Origin: Engraulis encrasicolus
Lineage: Eukaryota > Chordata > Actinopteri > Clupeiformes > Engraulidae
Assembly: GCF_034702125.1 (NCBI RefSeq)
Contig: NC_085872.1
Location: forward strand, 25,794,002-25,858,001
Direction of reading: 5' to 3'
Length of the DNA: 64,000 nt
The notes under the pieces were generated by a model, which worked only from the letters and a program-made list of their open reading frames with translations, was not told where the DNA came from and searched no databases. Position 1 is the stretch's first letter; the number at the start of each line of letters is the position of its first letter. A program made the position numbers and the translations under genes. Below, piece by piece: positions 34,440 through 45,148 of the stretch.

Positions 34440-36000
34440 GACAATAGTTATTGGATTTCAAATAGGGGGAAAGCATGTGTGTGGCATGTTTATTTTTCAA
34501 ATGTGTACAACTGCATGCAGTTCAAAGCTTGACCACACGGTCTGCCCATGAGCTCATATACTGGTAATCCATGAAAGTTAATGCTTTTGTTTTGACATTT
34601 AGTTTGTTACATTTAAGACAGTTAAACTGTATTGAGGCACTTTTCTTCATATTACAATCAGCCGAAATATGTTTCCTATGTTATTCTGATTTCATAGTTT
34701 TTATATATTTTATCTTATTTATTGGTGAGATCACACACGGATGTTGGTTGAGAAAGCCTGGCTCTCAGTCTCCACTCTAACTCATCCCAAAAGAGTTTTA
34801 TTTCGTTAGGACTTGACTGCGCAGGCCAGTCAATTTCATCCATACCAGACTTTGCCATCCATGTCTGTATGGAAGTTGCTTGTCATGTTGGAAGAGGACA
34901 GGGCCCGCTCCAAACTGTTCCCAGAGGTTGGGAGACTGGAATACTCTGAAATGTGTTGGCACCCTGAAGCATTCAAAGTTCCTTTCATTGCAACTAAGGG
35001 ACCAAGCCCAACTCCTGAAAAAAAACAACCACACACTATAGCCTCTTACTGCAGCAGGGGTCGCCGGTGACCCTATTCACTTGCTGAACATACTTAACTA
35101 CATCATAACAACATTGCTGTGACATTACAGAGAGCCATAGTGCTGCGCTAAGGGGTTAATTCCTCCACCACCAAATTGGATGCATCTTCTTGGCCATGGA
35201 AAGTTGGAAACCCATTCCATGAAGTTCTCTGCGCACCGCACTGTACTTCAGCTAATCTGAAGTTCAGATGATGTTTGGAGCTCTGTGGCAATTGACTGTG
35301 CAGAAAGTCAAGCACCTCTTTGTACTATGCACCTCGGCATCTGTTGTGGCTGAGATGCCAGAGATTCTTTAAGTATATAGAGATATGCCAATGTAATAGG
35401 TTGCTATGGGCACCTAACATGACCAGGTTCTGGTCTGCCTAAAGGGGCGTGTCATAATACTCCTAGCATTGAATAGAACAGTCCTTAGGTCTGCCTAAAG
35501 GGGGATCCCCCCCCCTCCCCCTTGCAATAATAGAACCCGGAAACAATGGGCCAATGGAACCTCTCTCTCTCTACTCACTCTGGAGATGCTGTTCCAAAAC
35601 TCTTCATTTTCTTATAATAAAGCTGACAGTTGACAGTGGAATATATAGGTGCAAGGAATTTTCATTAGTGTTTTTTGCTGCACGGGTGGAATTCACTGAG
35701 CTCCTGAGAGCAGTCCATTCTTTCTCAGTCTGCATGCTTAGGTGCTTTATTGCATACACATTTGACCAGGACAGGTGATTAGAACCCCTGATTCTGATCA
35801 TTTGCATGGGTGAGTAGGATTTCAAATAGGGGAAAAGGCATGTCCGAAGAAAAAAACAGAAGCAGTGTGGCATGTTTGTAGCCTCTTACTGCAGATGGGG
35901 TCACCGGCGACCCTATTCACTTGCTGAAAATGCTTAACTACATCATAACAACATTGCTATGACATTACAGAGAGCCATAGTGCTGCGCTAAGGGGGTCAG
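34440..36000. repeat. Block of diverged local repeats
   Basis: The stretch 34500-34690 is a diverged copy of 36445-36630 (shared catgcagttcaaa, tccatgaaagttaa and tattgaggcactttt). The stretch 35040-35155 is nearly repeated at 35880-35995 (agcctcttactgcag, then catcataacaacattgct); a more distant copy is near 7620-7720. 35360-35580 is a dispersed repeat with another copy at 43490-43735. No gene is seen. Confidence 0.6.
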
Positions 36001-36425
36001 GAACCTTTTTGCTGTAGAGAGCCATAAACGGCAATTTATTTTTTTTATTTTTTTACGAGAGCCATACCATTTTAAAAACACTGAATACAATTAAAAGCAT
36101 GTATTTCAATTGAGCCCAACAATTTTAGAGTGTACTGTCAAGTTATTCGTTTTATTGATGACAGGTAGGCCAAGTATAGGGCTGCCAACTGTCGACTTCA
36201 TTATGGCAAGGGTCTGGGAGTCTTCCCCCTGAACATTGTGTATTTATTAGATGTAATTTCCTGCATTTTAACGCATTTTAACCTCCCATGTCCTGTTTCA
36301 ACTCAATATGGAACCTGTACTTTTATTTTTAAATAGGACGATTCCGCATTTCAAGGGATGGTTGGCAACCCTAGATAAGTAAGAACCATATACAGTTCCC
36401 AAAAGAGCCACAGGTTCCTGACCCC
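35994..36425. mobile_element. hAT-like MITE
   Basis: Ends GGGGTCAGGAACCT and AGGTTCCTGACCCC are exact inverted copies about 430 bp apart, with the agagccata/agagccaca subterminal words common in hAT-type MITEs. I could not define a clean 8-bp duplication. Confidence 0.6.
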
Positions 36426-36598
36426 AAAACATGTCTACCACTCCATGCAGTTCAAAACTTGACCACATGGTGTGGCCACAAGCTTACATAATCCATGAAA
36501 GTTAACTATTTTGTTTAGATTGTTTTGTTTGTTTAGTATATTTAAATGTAAGAAAATGAATGTATTGAGGCACTTTTATTCATTTTACAATTAGCAAG

Positions 36599-37176
36599 GT
36601 ATGTTTCCTATGTTAATCTTATTTCCTATTTCTGTTTTGCCTTGTGTAGATTAAGCAGTGTAGGGGGCTCTCCGTCTACCCCATGCAGTGCAGTGCAGTC
36701 CCTCCTGGTATTTTACTATATTCATAGAGGGAAACTAACACTGACACAAGACTCACTGACACAAGATGTTATTTGTTTAGACTGTATTACACTGCAGATC
36801 TTTACAACAATACATTAACAATTTGAAAAGTTTGATATTGTTGTGAACTGTACGGCAATAGGATATGGTTGAAGATATTTAGAGTGGGGAAAGAAAGTTG
36901 ATACATGTCTCAAGTTCTGCACAAATGCCTTCTTACTTTCCCGTGTAAACAACACCTTGGAATGATTTGTCAATTCTATTTATGTACATTCACAGCTCAA
37001 TGTTGCCTGCTTAGGAATGAAGGCACAGAAAAAGCCCTCATAATCGCATGCTGGAAGATGTATTTTCAGTATGTTTCCTATGTTAATCTTATTTCCTATT
37101 TCTGTTTTGCCTTGTGTAGATTAAGCAGGATGGGGGGCTCTCCGTCTACCCCATGCAGTGCAGTGCAGTCCCTCCT
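36599..37176. repeat. Tandem duplication units X, Y and X'
   Basis: X (36599-36706) is nearly identical to X' (37069-37176), including the segment ccatgcagtgcagtgcagtc. Y (36728-37068) lies between them and recurs as Y' at 38868-39237. The order X-Y-X'-(insertions)-Y' indicates one tandem duplication of an XY unit later split by transposons. Confidence 0.75.
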
Positions 37177-37314
37177 CATGCCCACTGGAGAGCAGCAGCC
37201 TCAACGAAGAAGGAGAACATGTCAGGATCAAGCAAGATGGATCTAGATGTCATGACAGTGAAAGTAATGAGTGGTGCATACATCCAAAAAGCAGGACAGC
37301 GAGTCATATAAATA

Positions 37315-38167
37315 CACTGACTTGCCACAAAAAAGTCACAGAACAGAAAAGATCACACACTTCAATATGTTGTTGGAATGCTTTTATCTGTGATTATGGC
37401 ACACATTTCCTCTGATGAAGTTTTTGTAATGTCACAATATTTCTTTCTTTCCAAGGTTGCCTTCATTTTTGAATATCTTCTGTTGGTGGTGGAGTCTCAA
37501 GGCTACACAAGGCACTCTCCAGCACATTCCAAGAATTCTCAACTATGGTCTGGATTCTGTGGTAGCCAATACATGTATGAAATGCTGTCTCATGCCCCCC
37601 CCCCCGAATCACACTTTCACAATTTGAGCCCCAATTTGAATCCTGGCATGGTGACCTTGGAATATGCACGTGCCATCAGCAAAGAAAAATGCATTGATGG
37701 AAGGACCTGGTATTTTAATATACCGGTATTCATATAGTCAACTTTGTATTTGCCATTGCCAATGGTTTCGCCCTTCTTGAAAAGGCTAACATCCGTTCCA
37801 CTATCACAGGATGAGTCTTTTGAAATGGTTGTTATTAAGAATTGATAAGCAATTCATTACACCAGATGGCTGAAGGAGCAGAAGATATCATTTTCACTCA
37901 TGGATTGGCCATCACAGGGTCCAGACCATAAGTGAATTGAGAATCTTTTGGATGCACTGGAGAAGGCCTTGCACAGCCTTCAAACTCCACCATCATCAAT
38001 ACAACATCTTGGTGAAAAATGAAGGCAACACAAATCTTGTGACATTACGGCGATTTACTGAAACAAAGTCAGAGCAAGAGTGTGTCATAATCCAAAAATA
38101 AAGCCGTTCCAACATCCAACACTAGAAAGTGTTTTGGGCAGCAACTTCTTTTTTTGGCTGGGCAGTG
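37315..38167 (+). mobile_element. Decayed Tc1-like DNA transposon
   Basis: 853 bp with TA on both sides. The left end (CACTGACTTGCCACAAAAAA) and the right end (complement of CACTGCCCAGCCAAAAAAAG) are diverged inverted repeats. The plus-strand translation around 37860-38020 reads as the C terminus of a Tc1-type transposase (a WPSQGPDHK..IENL-like segment, corresponding to the family WPSQSPDLNPIENLW motif) with stops and frameshifts, so it is non-functional. Confidence 0.7.
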
Positions 38168-38236
38168 TATAAATAACAATGGAATGTCAGCACACTCTCC
38201 CATTTTAACACGGGAGCGAGTGTGCACACATTAAAC

Positions 38237-38593
38237 CAGACGTGGGCAAACTCAGGCCCGGAGGCCACATGCGGCCCCCTGAGCCATTTCATGTGGCCCC
38301 CAGAGCCTTTACAAGAAAGACAACTTTTAAATCCAAATTCAAATGGTTACTCAACATTCTTAAAATGCTACCTAAAACAAATGTCTTCAGAATTTAAGAT
38401 TAACCAAAGACATAGGCTTCATCTAAATAATTTAATTACAATGTGCAGGAATATCATTGCTGCCAAGTTACTGTACGTCAGCGTACACTATGTTTTATTA
38501 TTGACACGGGCAAGTTGTCTGTGGCATCCAGCCCTTCGTTCAATATTCTAAACCCAATGTGGCCCTCTGGGCCAAAATAATTGCCCACCCCTG
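38237..38593. mobile_element. hAT-type MITE
   Basis: Begins CAGACGTGGGCAAACTC and ends aattgcccacccctg. The flanks cattaaac (38229-38236) and cattatac (38594-38601) are an 8-bp duplication with one mismatch. Inner gcggcccc / tggccc words are typical of this MITE group. Confidence 0.8.
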
Positions 38594-38867
38594 CATTATA
38601 CTGTACTTTATTTCATACCTAGATCTCAATGGGCACAGTTTTAGATATTAGAGTTAATACCTCAGATATCTCATTTACAAGACCAAAGGACTACTTTGGG
38701 GTACTGACTGACCAGCTGCAGCTTGTTATATTTTTTTCCCAGCCGTGAGTTTGAAAAAGCTATGCTGACCCAACATCACTGAAGAGGACTAAAAAAGCTG
38801 TTCTATTTGAAACCTCTCTGTTGAACATCAAGTCACCGACAGATGTCAGCAACCGTGTGAGCTATTG

Positions 38868-39237
38868 GGAGGGAAACTAACACTAACACAAGACTCACTG
38901 ACACAAGATGTTAGGTCAATATTTGTTTAGACTGTATTACACTGACGGTGTTTAAAATAATACTTAAAGTATAATCATTTGAAAAGTTTAATATTCTTGT
39001 ACTGTACAGTAATAAGATATGGTTAAGATATTTAGAGTGGAGAAAGAAAGTTGATAGTACATGTCTCAAGTTCTGCACAAATGCCTTCTTACTTTCCCGT
39101 GTAAACAACACCTTGGAATGGAAGTGCATTTGTCAATTCTATTTATGTACATTCACAGCTCAATGTTGCCTGCACAGGAATGCAGGCACAGAAAAAAAAA
39201 ACCTCATAATCGAATGCTGGAAGATGTCTTGTCAGTA
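38868..39237. repeat. Unit Y' (copy of 36728-37068)
   Basis: Shares long near-identical stretches with 36728-37068, for example caagttctgcacaaatgcct and actttcccgtgtaaacaaca. See the X/Y/X' block. Confidence 0.75.
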
Positions 39238-39239
39238 CA

Positions 39240-41331
39240 GTGCATTACATGCCATTCCTTCATGCTCTTTGCCATTATATCGAAACTAATGAAAAACGTT
39301 TTTTTAAAAACAAAAACAAATTAATTAATTGAAATGAATCACAGAGATGAACATTCTCAGACAAGTCAGAACTCAACTTTGCAACTGCACACCTTCATAT
39401 TAGACCCATTTAAAAGGATCCCTGATGATTAAAACACATTACAGCTACATGAATGGTTTTTTTAACCCGAAAAATGTTTTTGGTTCTCCTAACAAATCTT
39501 TCATTCTTAAGCTGCCATTGTTGTACTAAGTGAAAAAAACTTGGTTGCATCTAATCGAGGCACAATTTAAGTGCAGCAGTCAAACTACTACCCAGGAATT
39601 CCATTAGTAAAACCAGTGGTTGAGTGGTAAACTCAAAGCAAGGGGGATGGTCAAAGATTGATTCTGATTATTGGGGGTTCTGGGATTTCTCCTCAGTGAA
39701 CATTTTGAAAATGTAGTTGTTAATAGTGCAGTTTTAACACAATATGTGAAGAAGGGAGGCCTGTTTTAGAGGAGGATGATTTTTGACCATTGTCATCGAG
39801 GGGGGTGATTTTAGACCATTTTCATTGTAGGGGGGATGGCATCCCCCCTCATCCCCCTACAACTCGAGCCCTGAGTAAAACCCAACTCACACTCCTTAAA
39901 CTCTGAAGTGGCCAAGTGACTAAGGACTACAGTAAGTATGGACTGACAGTGAGCTTCTCTCTTCTACTACTGTTGATGCCTGTGCACTTCATGATCGCAA
40001 CAGACGTAGTACAAGTCGTGCACCGCACTACATGACCAACATGACAAGTCCTACCTTCAAAGAGATTGGCTGGAACAGACCATGGGGAAGGCCTTTAGGC
40101 GCATTGTTTTTGGACAACTGCTAAGGTGGATATATCTGTCAGGCACTAGAGAGAGGCTCTGATTGGCACAAACAGGCCCTCACATCAACAGCTGAGTCCT
40201 AAGAATGGAGAGTACCGCGGTGACAGAGCACCACACACCACACGGACACTGTATAGGGGTTAAGGCTAAATTTAGATGCAAGGCCTAGTTACTGTATGCC
40301 AGTCATCTGATATTTATACACCTTGGGGTAGCGTTACACCATTCTAGTATTTTCCAAATGAACATGTACCGTTTGTACCATGAGTTTGTTGCCGTTGTTG
40401 ATTGAACATGTGTATTTTCACAAAAAAAACAAGTATCAAATAGTATTTCTGTAGTTGTAAAGCAGTTCCACCATGTGTTACAAGTTAACCGGAAGCCAGA
40501 CACACTTTAGGCTTTTGTTCTGCATCTACAGCAGTTGTCCTGTGCGTGCATCAATGTATGTGTAGTAGCGTAGAAATGTGTTTCAGTCACTTGATGACCT
40601 ATCACCTTTTGCAAGGCTGAATGTGACACCTGCTGCAGAGAGCTACACTGGAGGCGCGAACATGTGTCTTTTTCTGTTACTGCCTGAGAGTAGGCTCTGG
40701 GGGTGGGGAGACGGACTCAGAATAAGGATGGCTGCAGTGGGCTGCCCTAACTGTGGTGTAGGGAGAGTGAGGACGTTATGAATGACGCTGGAGGGATTTC
40801 ACTTCAGAGAGCCCAAAGTGTGATGGATTTGTGAATAGCACTACAACCTTTGTCAGTGGAGTGGATTAATCTACAGGTGTTTCCTGAGAGTGAACAAACT
40901 TGCCCCAAGGAGAGGAACCAAGGGTGAAAGAGAGTGGAACACGAGTGAAGGTCAACACAGTCATTTGAAAAACAGATGAAGGCATCAGGAAGTAGGCAGG
41001 ATTTTTTCCAATCGACCATTGCCCTGAAATTAAAAAGACAAGTCTGATGTGGATACGGTTTTGACTTCCCTGAAATGTGAGACATTCAAGAAAGCTGATG
41101 AATGAATGAGTGGTACTGGCATAATCCTATCTACTTCATGTTGGCGTAATGCAAGATATGTTGATGTTATATGGTGATTTTGATTGAGAAAAAAAAAACT
41201 TTGAGGAGGTTGCGCACTGAATGAACAGACCATCTAGTTCCAGCATTGAACTTTCTGCACCTCCTTTTTTTTAGTCCTTTAGGACCCTTTTCAGAATATC
41301 AGAGGTTATTGTCCACTCAAAAAAATCACAG
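39240..41331. other. Intergenic upstream of fitm1, no gene seen
   Basis: No splice-supported coding sequence. A G-rich, C-rich repeat remnant lies near 39,770-39,870. The fitm1 promoter presumably lies in the right part, but I see no distinctive motif. Confidence 0.5.
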
Positions 41332-42746
41332 ATGTTTCTGAATTCTATCTTGGTGGCCATAACTGACCTGCCAGCTGGTCTTCTTGGCCATGGCACCATT
41401 CGCCGCCATTTTCATTTGTTGATATCGGGCCTTGTCATCTTTGGACCGGTCCTTAGCCTGTGGGTCTCCCCATTCGCTATCTTCGCAAAAAGGACTCATT
41501 TCCTGTATAGGTGAGACGTTTTACTCTCAATTCAATGCATGAAAAAGTAGAGAACGTTTTATCATTACTATGACCTTGTACTTACCATTTTGCATGTTTA
41601 CATCATGCCATTGATGTGAAGGTCTTCATCACACACACACACTGACTAAGACTTGATGCTTCACTCTGGCATTATACATCGACTATGGAAGATTTTACAC
41701 TAAAATCAATGCATGGCAAAATAGAGAACTAGCATGACACTGCAATACACTTCTTCTTCTCAATGTGAATGTTGACACGATGTGAATTCCATCCATCCAA
41801 TTTTGAACCCCAGGTACAATCAGATCTAATGGACAATGTGGGCCCATATACATGGGGCCCTGGTGACTTAGTCACACAGTACCCCCCGGAACAACACCCT
41901 TGACTCCATCACACTGACTAAAAGATGAAGGCCTACCTCTGTCATAACACAGTCCGCTACATTCTAGAACATCATTACTGAAAACCAATAGCATCTACTT
42001 AACACACGTCCTCTCTGTTTAGATTGTTTCTGCAGTCGGCATGGGGATGGACCAACGTCTTCGTGGGCTCCTTCATCTTCCTCCTGGCCTTCTCAGTCAG
42101 CCGCTCCCTGCAGCTCTCCCTGCGCCACCTCTCGCGGCTGGTCGTGGCGGGCGCCCTGTGGCAAGGCTTCCGGAAGGTCGTGAGCCTGCTGGAGAACACC
42201 ATCGGCAGCTGCTATGAGCTCCTGGATGAGAGCAAGGCCGCCGCAGGGGCACAGAAGGCTACAGCAGCGGCGGCGGCAGCCCAACCCCTGCTCCTGCTGC
42301 GCGAGGGCCAGAGCAAGGCAGCCTGCCTGAGTGCTGGAATGATGTGGCGCGGCTACGAGGTCTCCGAGGACACCTTCCTCCTGTGCCTGTGCTGCCTGCT
42401 GCTGGCCGAGGAGATGGCCGTGTTCGGGCCGTACCTGAAGCTGGGCGGGCCGTCCAGCGCCCCGCTCCGCATCATCTTCCTGCTCTGCGTGTGGCTGCTG
42501 GGCCTCTGGATGTTCCTGCTGCTCTGCCTGCTGGCCTACTTCCCCCAGTTCCCCAACCAGCTGCTGGGGGGCGCGCTGGGCTGCCTCAGCTGGCGGGCCC
42601 TCTACCAGGGCTGGTATCGGCTGGGCCCGAGCTGGTACTGCCCAGGGAGGCCGGGCCTGGGACTGTTGGCCACCAAGAAGGAGAAGGATGGGAAAGCACC
42701 GGGGACGGGGACGGGACAGGGCAATGATGTGGCAAAACTCAAGTAG
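41332..42746 (+). CDS. fitm1: Fat-storage-inducing transmembrane protein 1
   Basis: ER multi-pass protein of the FIT family, which partitions lipid into droplets; FITM1 is the muscle form in mammals (family knowledge). Two exons: 41332-41510 and 42023-42746, joined at a split Arg codon (AG|A) with gtgag donor and tttag acceptor; 300 codons. The start MFLNSILV and the segments SAWGWT, RHLSRLVV, LLLAEE, GLWMFLLLC and ALYQGWY match human FITM1 collinearly. About six hydrophobic segments are visible. An alanine-rich insert (about residues 135-150) falls in the loop before the conserved core. Exon 2 is much more GC-rich than its surroundings, which produces long antisense shadow ORFs. The two positions that are catalytic His in FIT2 are Asp176 and Pro234 here. 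Confidence 0.93.
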
Positions 42747-42862
42747 AGATGTGCTGCTGCTGACGCCTGATGACGCCTGATGACGCCTACTGCTGCTTTG
42801 AACCTTCACTTGAGCATGGACTGAACCCGGTGGTTGACTTTTACTCCTTAGATCAGTGGCAT

Positions 42863-42868
42863 AATAAA
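42863..42868 (+). terminator. Poly(A) signal of fitm1
   Basis: AATAAA 116 bp downstream of the fitm1 stop codon. Confidence 0.65.
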
Positions 42869-43203
42869 GCTGCAGTGGACACTGACTGCATTCTGAACTT
42901 TGTTTGTTCGTGACAGATATGCCAGCCAAGTAAAGAGAGCGACACATCTATTAACACCTTGCCTGGTCCAGTGCGTAAACCAATATGCTACAGGCCCTGA
43001 CATTAAGAGGGCCAGTATATTATGACAGCAACTCAGCAAAACGCCCAGGTCATAGTGATCCATTGCAAATTGATGTCATTTAAAAGGACAGCAGATAGCA
43101 CCGTTCCAGCAAAGAGAGTAGAGTAAGATGATTCAGGCCCGTGCATTTCCTGGATCCATGTGATGTCAGGTGAACGCCCTTTTAGAAGACCTTTGGAGGC
43201 AGT

Positions 43204-43484
43204 GGGTGGATTCCAATATGCAGACTCCCTCCTCGGTCAGTACTGGTTGCATCGCGTTTCGCTGGCGCCCCGCCTCCGTGGAGGAAACAATGAAGTCTCC
43301 CTGCTGTCAGCCTAACCACAAACATTTTTGGATGACTATTCTTTATTCACCATCCCGTTTGCAAATGACAAAATGGCATTAAAGTTGCCTTTTGCAAGAT
43401 ATTAAAATACATTGCTGTTGTCGGTGACGTCATCACGAGACCACTAGGAGGCAAGTCAGGGAGTCCGCATATTGGAATCCACCC
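43204..43484. mobile_element. MITE downstream of fitm1
   Basis: 281 bp whose ends, GGGTGGATTCCAATATGCAG and its complement, are inverted copies of about 27 bp with one mismatch (gcagact/gcggact). No ORF. No clear target duplication, so the superfamily is undecided. Confidence 0.65.
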
Positions 43485-43489
43485 TTTAG

Positions 43490-43735
43490 GCAGAGATTCT
43501 TTAAGTACATAGAGATATGCCATTTTAACAAGTTGCTATGGGCACCTAACGTGACCAAGTTCCGGTCTGCCTAAAGGGGTGTGTCATAATGCTCCTAGTA
43601 TTGAATAGAACAGTCCTTAGGTCTGCCTAGGTCTGCCTAAAGGGGGATTCCCCCCCCCCTCCCTCTTGCAATAATAGAACCCGGAAACAATGGGCCAATG
43701 GAACCTCTCTCTCTCTACTCTCTCTGCTTTAGGTT
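43490..43735. repeat. Dispersed repeat, second copy of 35360-35580
   Basis: Shares gagattctttaagta, gttgctatgggcacctaac, ataatagaacccggaaacaa and the C-run with the 35.4-kb copy at high identity. It contains an internal duplication of ggtctgccta. Nature unknown. Confidence 0.65.
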
Positions 43736-43739
43736 GATA

Positions 43740-44690
43740 AAAACAGGGCTGATAGTAATCAGGCTCCATGCCTAATTTCAGGCTTGACAGAGTTTGCAAA
43801 AATAAAAACATTGATAATAATTAGTCGTTAGGTTATTCTTATCTCAGAAGGTGTTACTGGTTCAGGGTTTTCTTCTACTATCAGGCTTGAATAATGGTCA
43901 TACACAGGCTATTAAATGTTTGAATAATGTGTCAAAATAGGCCTACGTTACGTCACTATGCAGTATCTTGTCGTCGTCGTTAGAGCAGGGGAAAAAGTTC
44001 AGGCTCAGGATTTTTTTTCACCATCACCCCTGTAAAAAAAATGGGAGTTTCCTTGGCACCTTGAGCACACTCCTTTGCGTTGGGTGGGCAGAGTTTGAAT
44101 CATCTTACTCTAAGAAAATCTTTGGCATCAGCCCTCTGAAACCTTATCCAATTGAATTAACTGGTTAGAGTTTTGAACACGCCTGCAAAATGACTTCACT
44201 TCTGATACCACTTCAGGGACTCTGCATTCAGCTTCTCAGTTTGGTGCTTTCCGTTCACCCAGTTTTCATGAATGTGCAGTTTTAGGAAGATAATTAATAA
44301 TATTGTTAATAAGAATGGCCTGTTGTAATTTAGCACTCTTCTCTCTTGAATTGCATTAAAATTCAATATTACAGTTCTGTAGATACGTTGTATTCTTCTT
44401 ACATGTTACTTCGATATTCAACTCAAACAACAAAAGAGAAACAAGAAAATATGTACATCTTAAAGTTTTTTTTAATGTTACACACCAGCCACTGTTTGAT
44501 TTTATTACAAAAATATTTTCAAAACTTAAAAATAACACAAAATGGCATGACTTCACTAAGACAATGGGGACATTGTAGCATAGTAGGACAATTTGAGCAG
44601 GGTCAGTAAATGCATTCAGGTCTGGACAGTTAAGTGTTCTGCATCACTGTCCAGATGGATAAAAAAATATCAGTTCAGAAGTGACCATGC
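43740..44690. other. Intergenic between convergent fitm1 and trnau1ap, no gene seen
   Basis: AT-rich with short ORFs lacking support. It may include 3' untranslated sequence of trnau1ap. Confidence 0.5.
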
Positions 44691-44692
44691 AA

Positions 44693-44698
44693 TTTATT
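44693..44698 (-). terminator. Candidate poly(A) signal of trnau1ap
   Basis: AATAAA on the minus strand 450 bp downstream of the stop codon. Another lies about 200 bp further on, and I cannot tell which is used. Confidence 0.35.
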
Positions 44699-45148
44699 AA
44701 AGGCAACTAAATTTCTTCGGAACTACATCCATTGTACATCACAATACCCCAGTCACGAGACATGCTCTTTTTCTTAGGAAATCACACTGGATTACCAAAA
44801 ACACACCAGTATGACAAATAACTATTCTTCAATGCATTTAGCAAAGGGACTCATCACATCTTTGCACAAAGATGAAAAAAACTGTTTTTTTTGTGACAAT
44901 CTCAATATTAAATTCTTCAAAGGATCAGGAAATCTGTACACGCATCGATTGGGAATAGCAATATGGTCACAGGAGATGGAGTCTCTTAAATCCCAACCGC
45001 AAATAGAAAATGACTGGACATCTTTGGGAAAAAGTGAGCTGTCCATCGTTGCGTTTATAAAAGGGAATCTCTACCCAAAAAAGAAAGAGACTGGGACAGG
45101 TTTCAGGTCTTTAGGTCGCAGGAGGCAATTTGGTGATCATACCACACG

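Noticed and set aside
42093..42947. 284-codon minus-strand ORF over fitm1
   Set aside because: Antisense shadow of the GC-rich second fitm1 exon; composition is Gln/Ala/His-rich with no family signal, while the plus strand matches FITM1.
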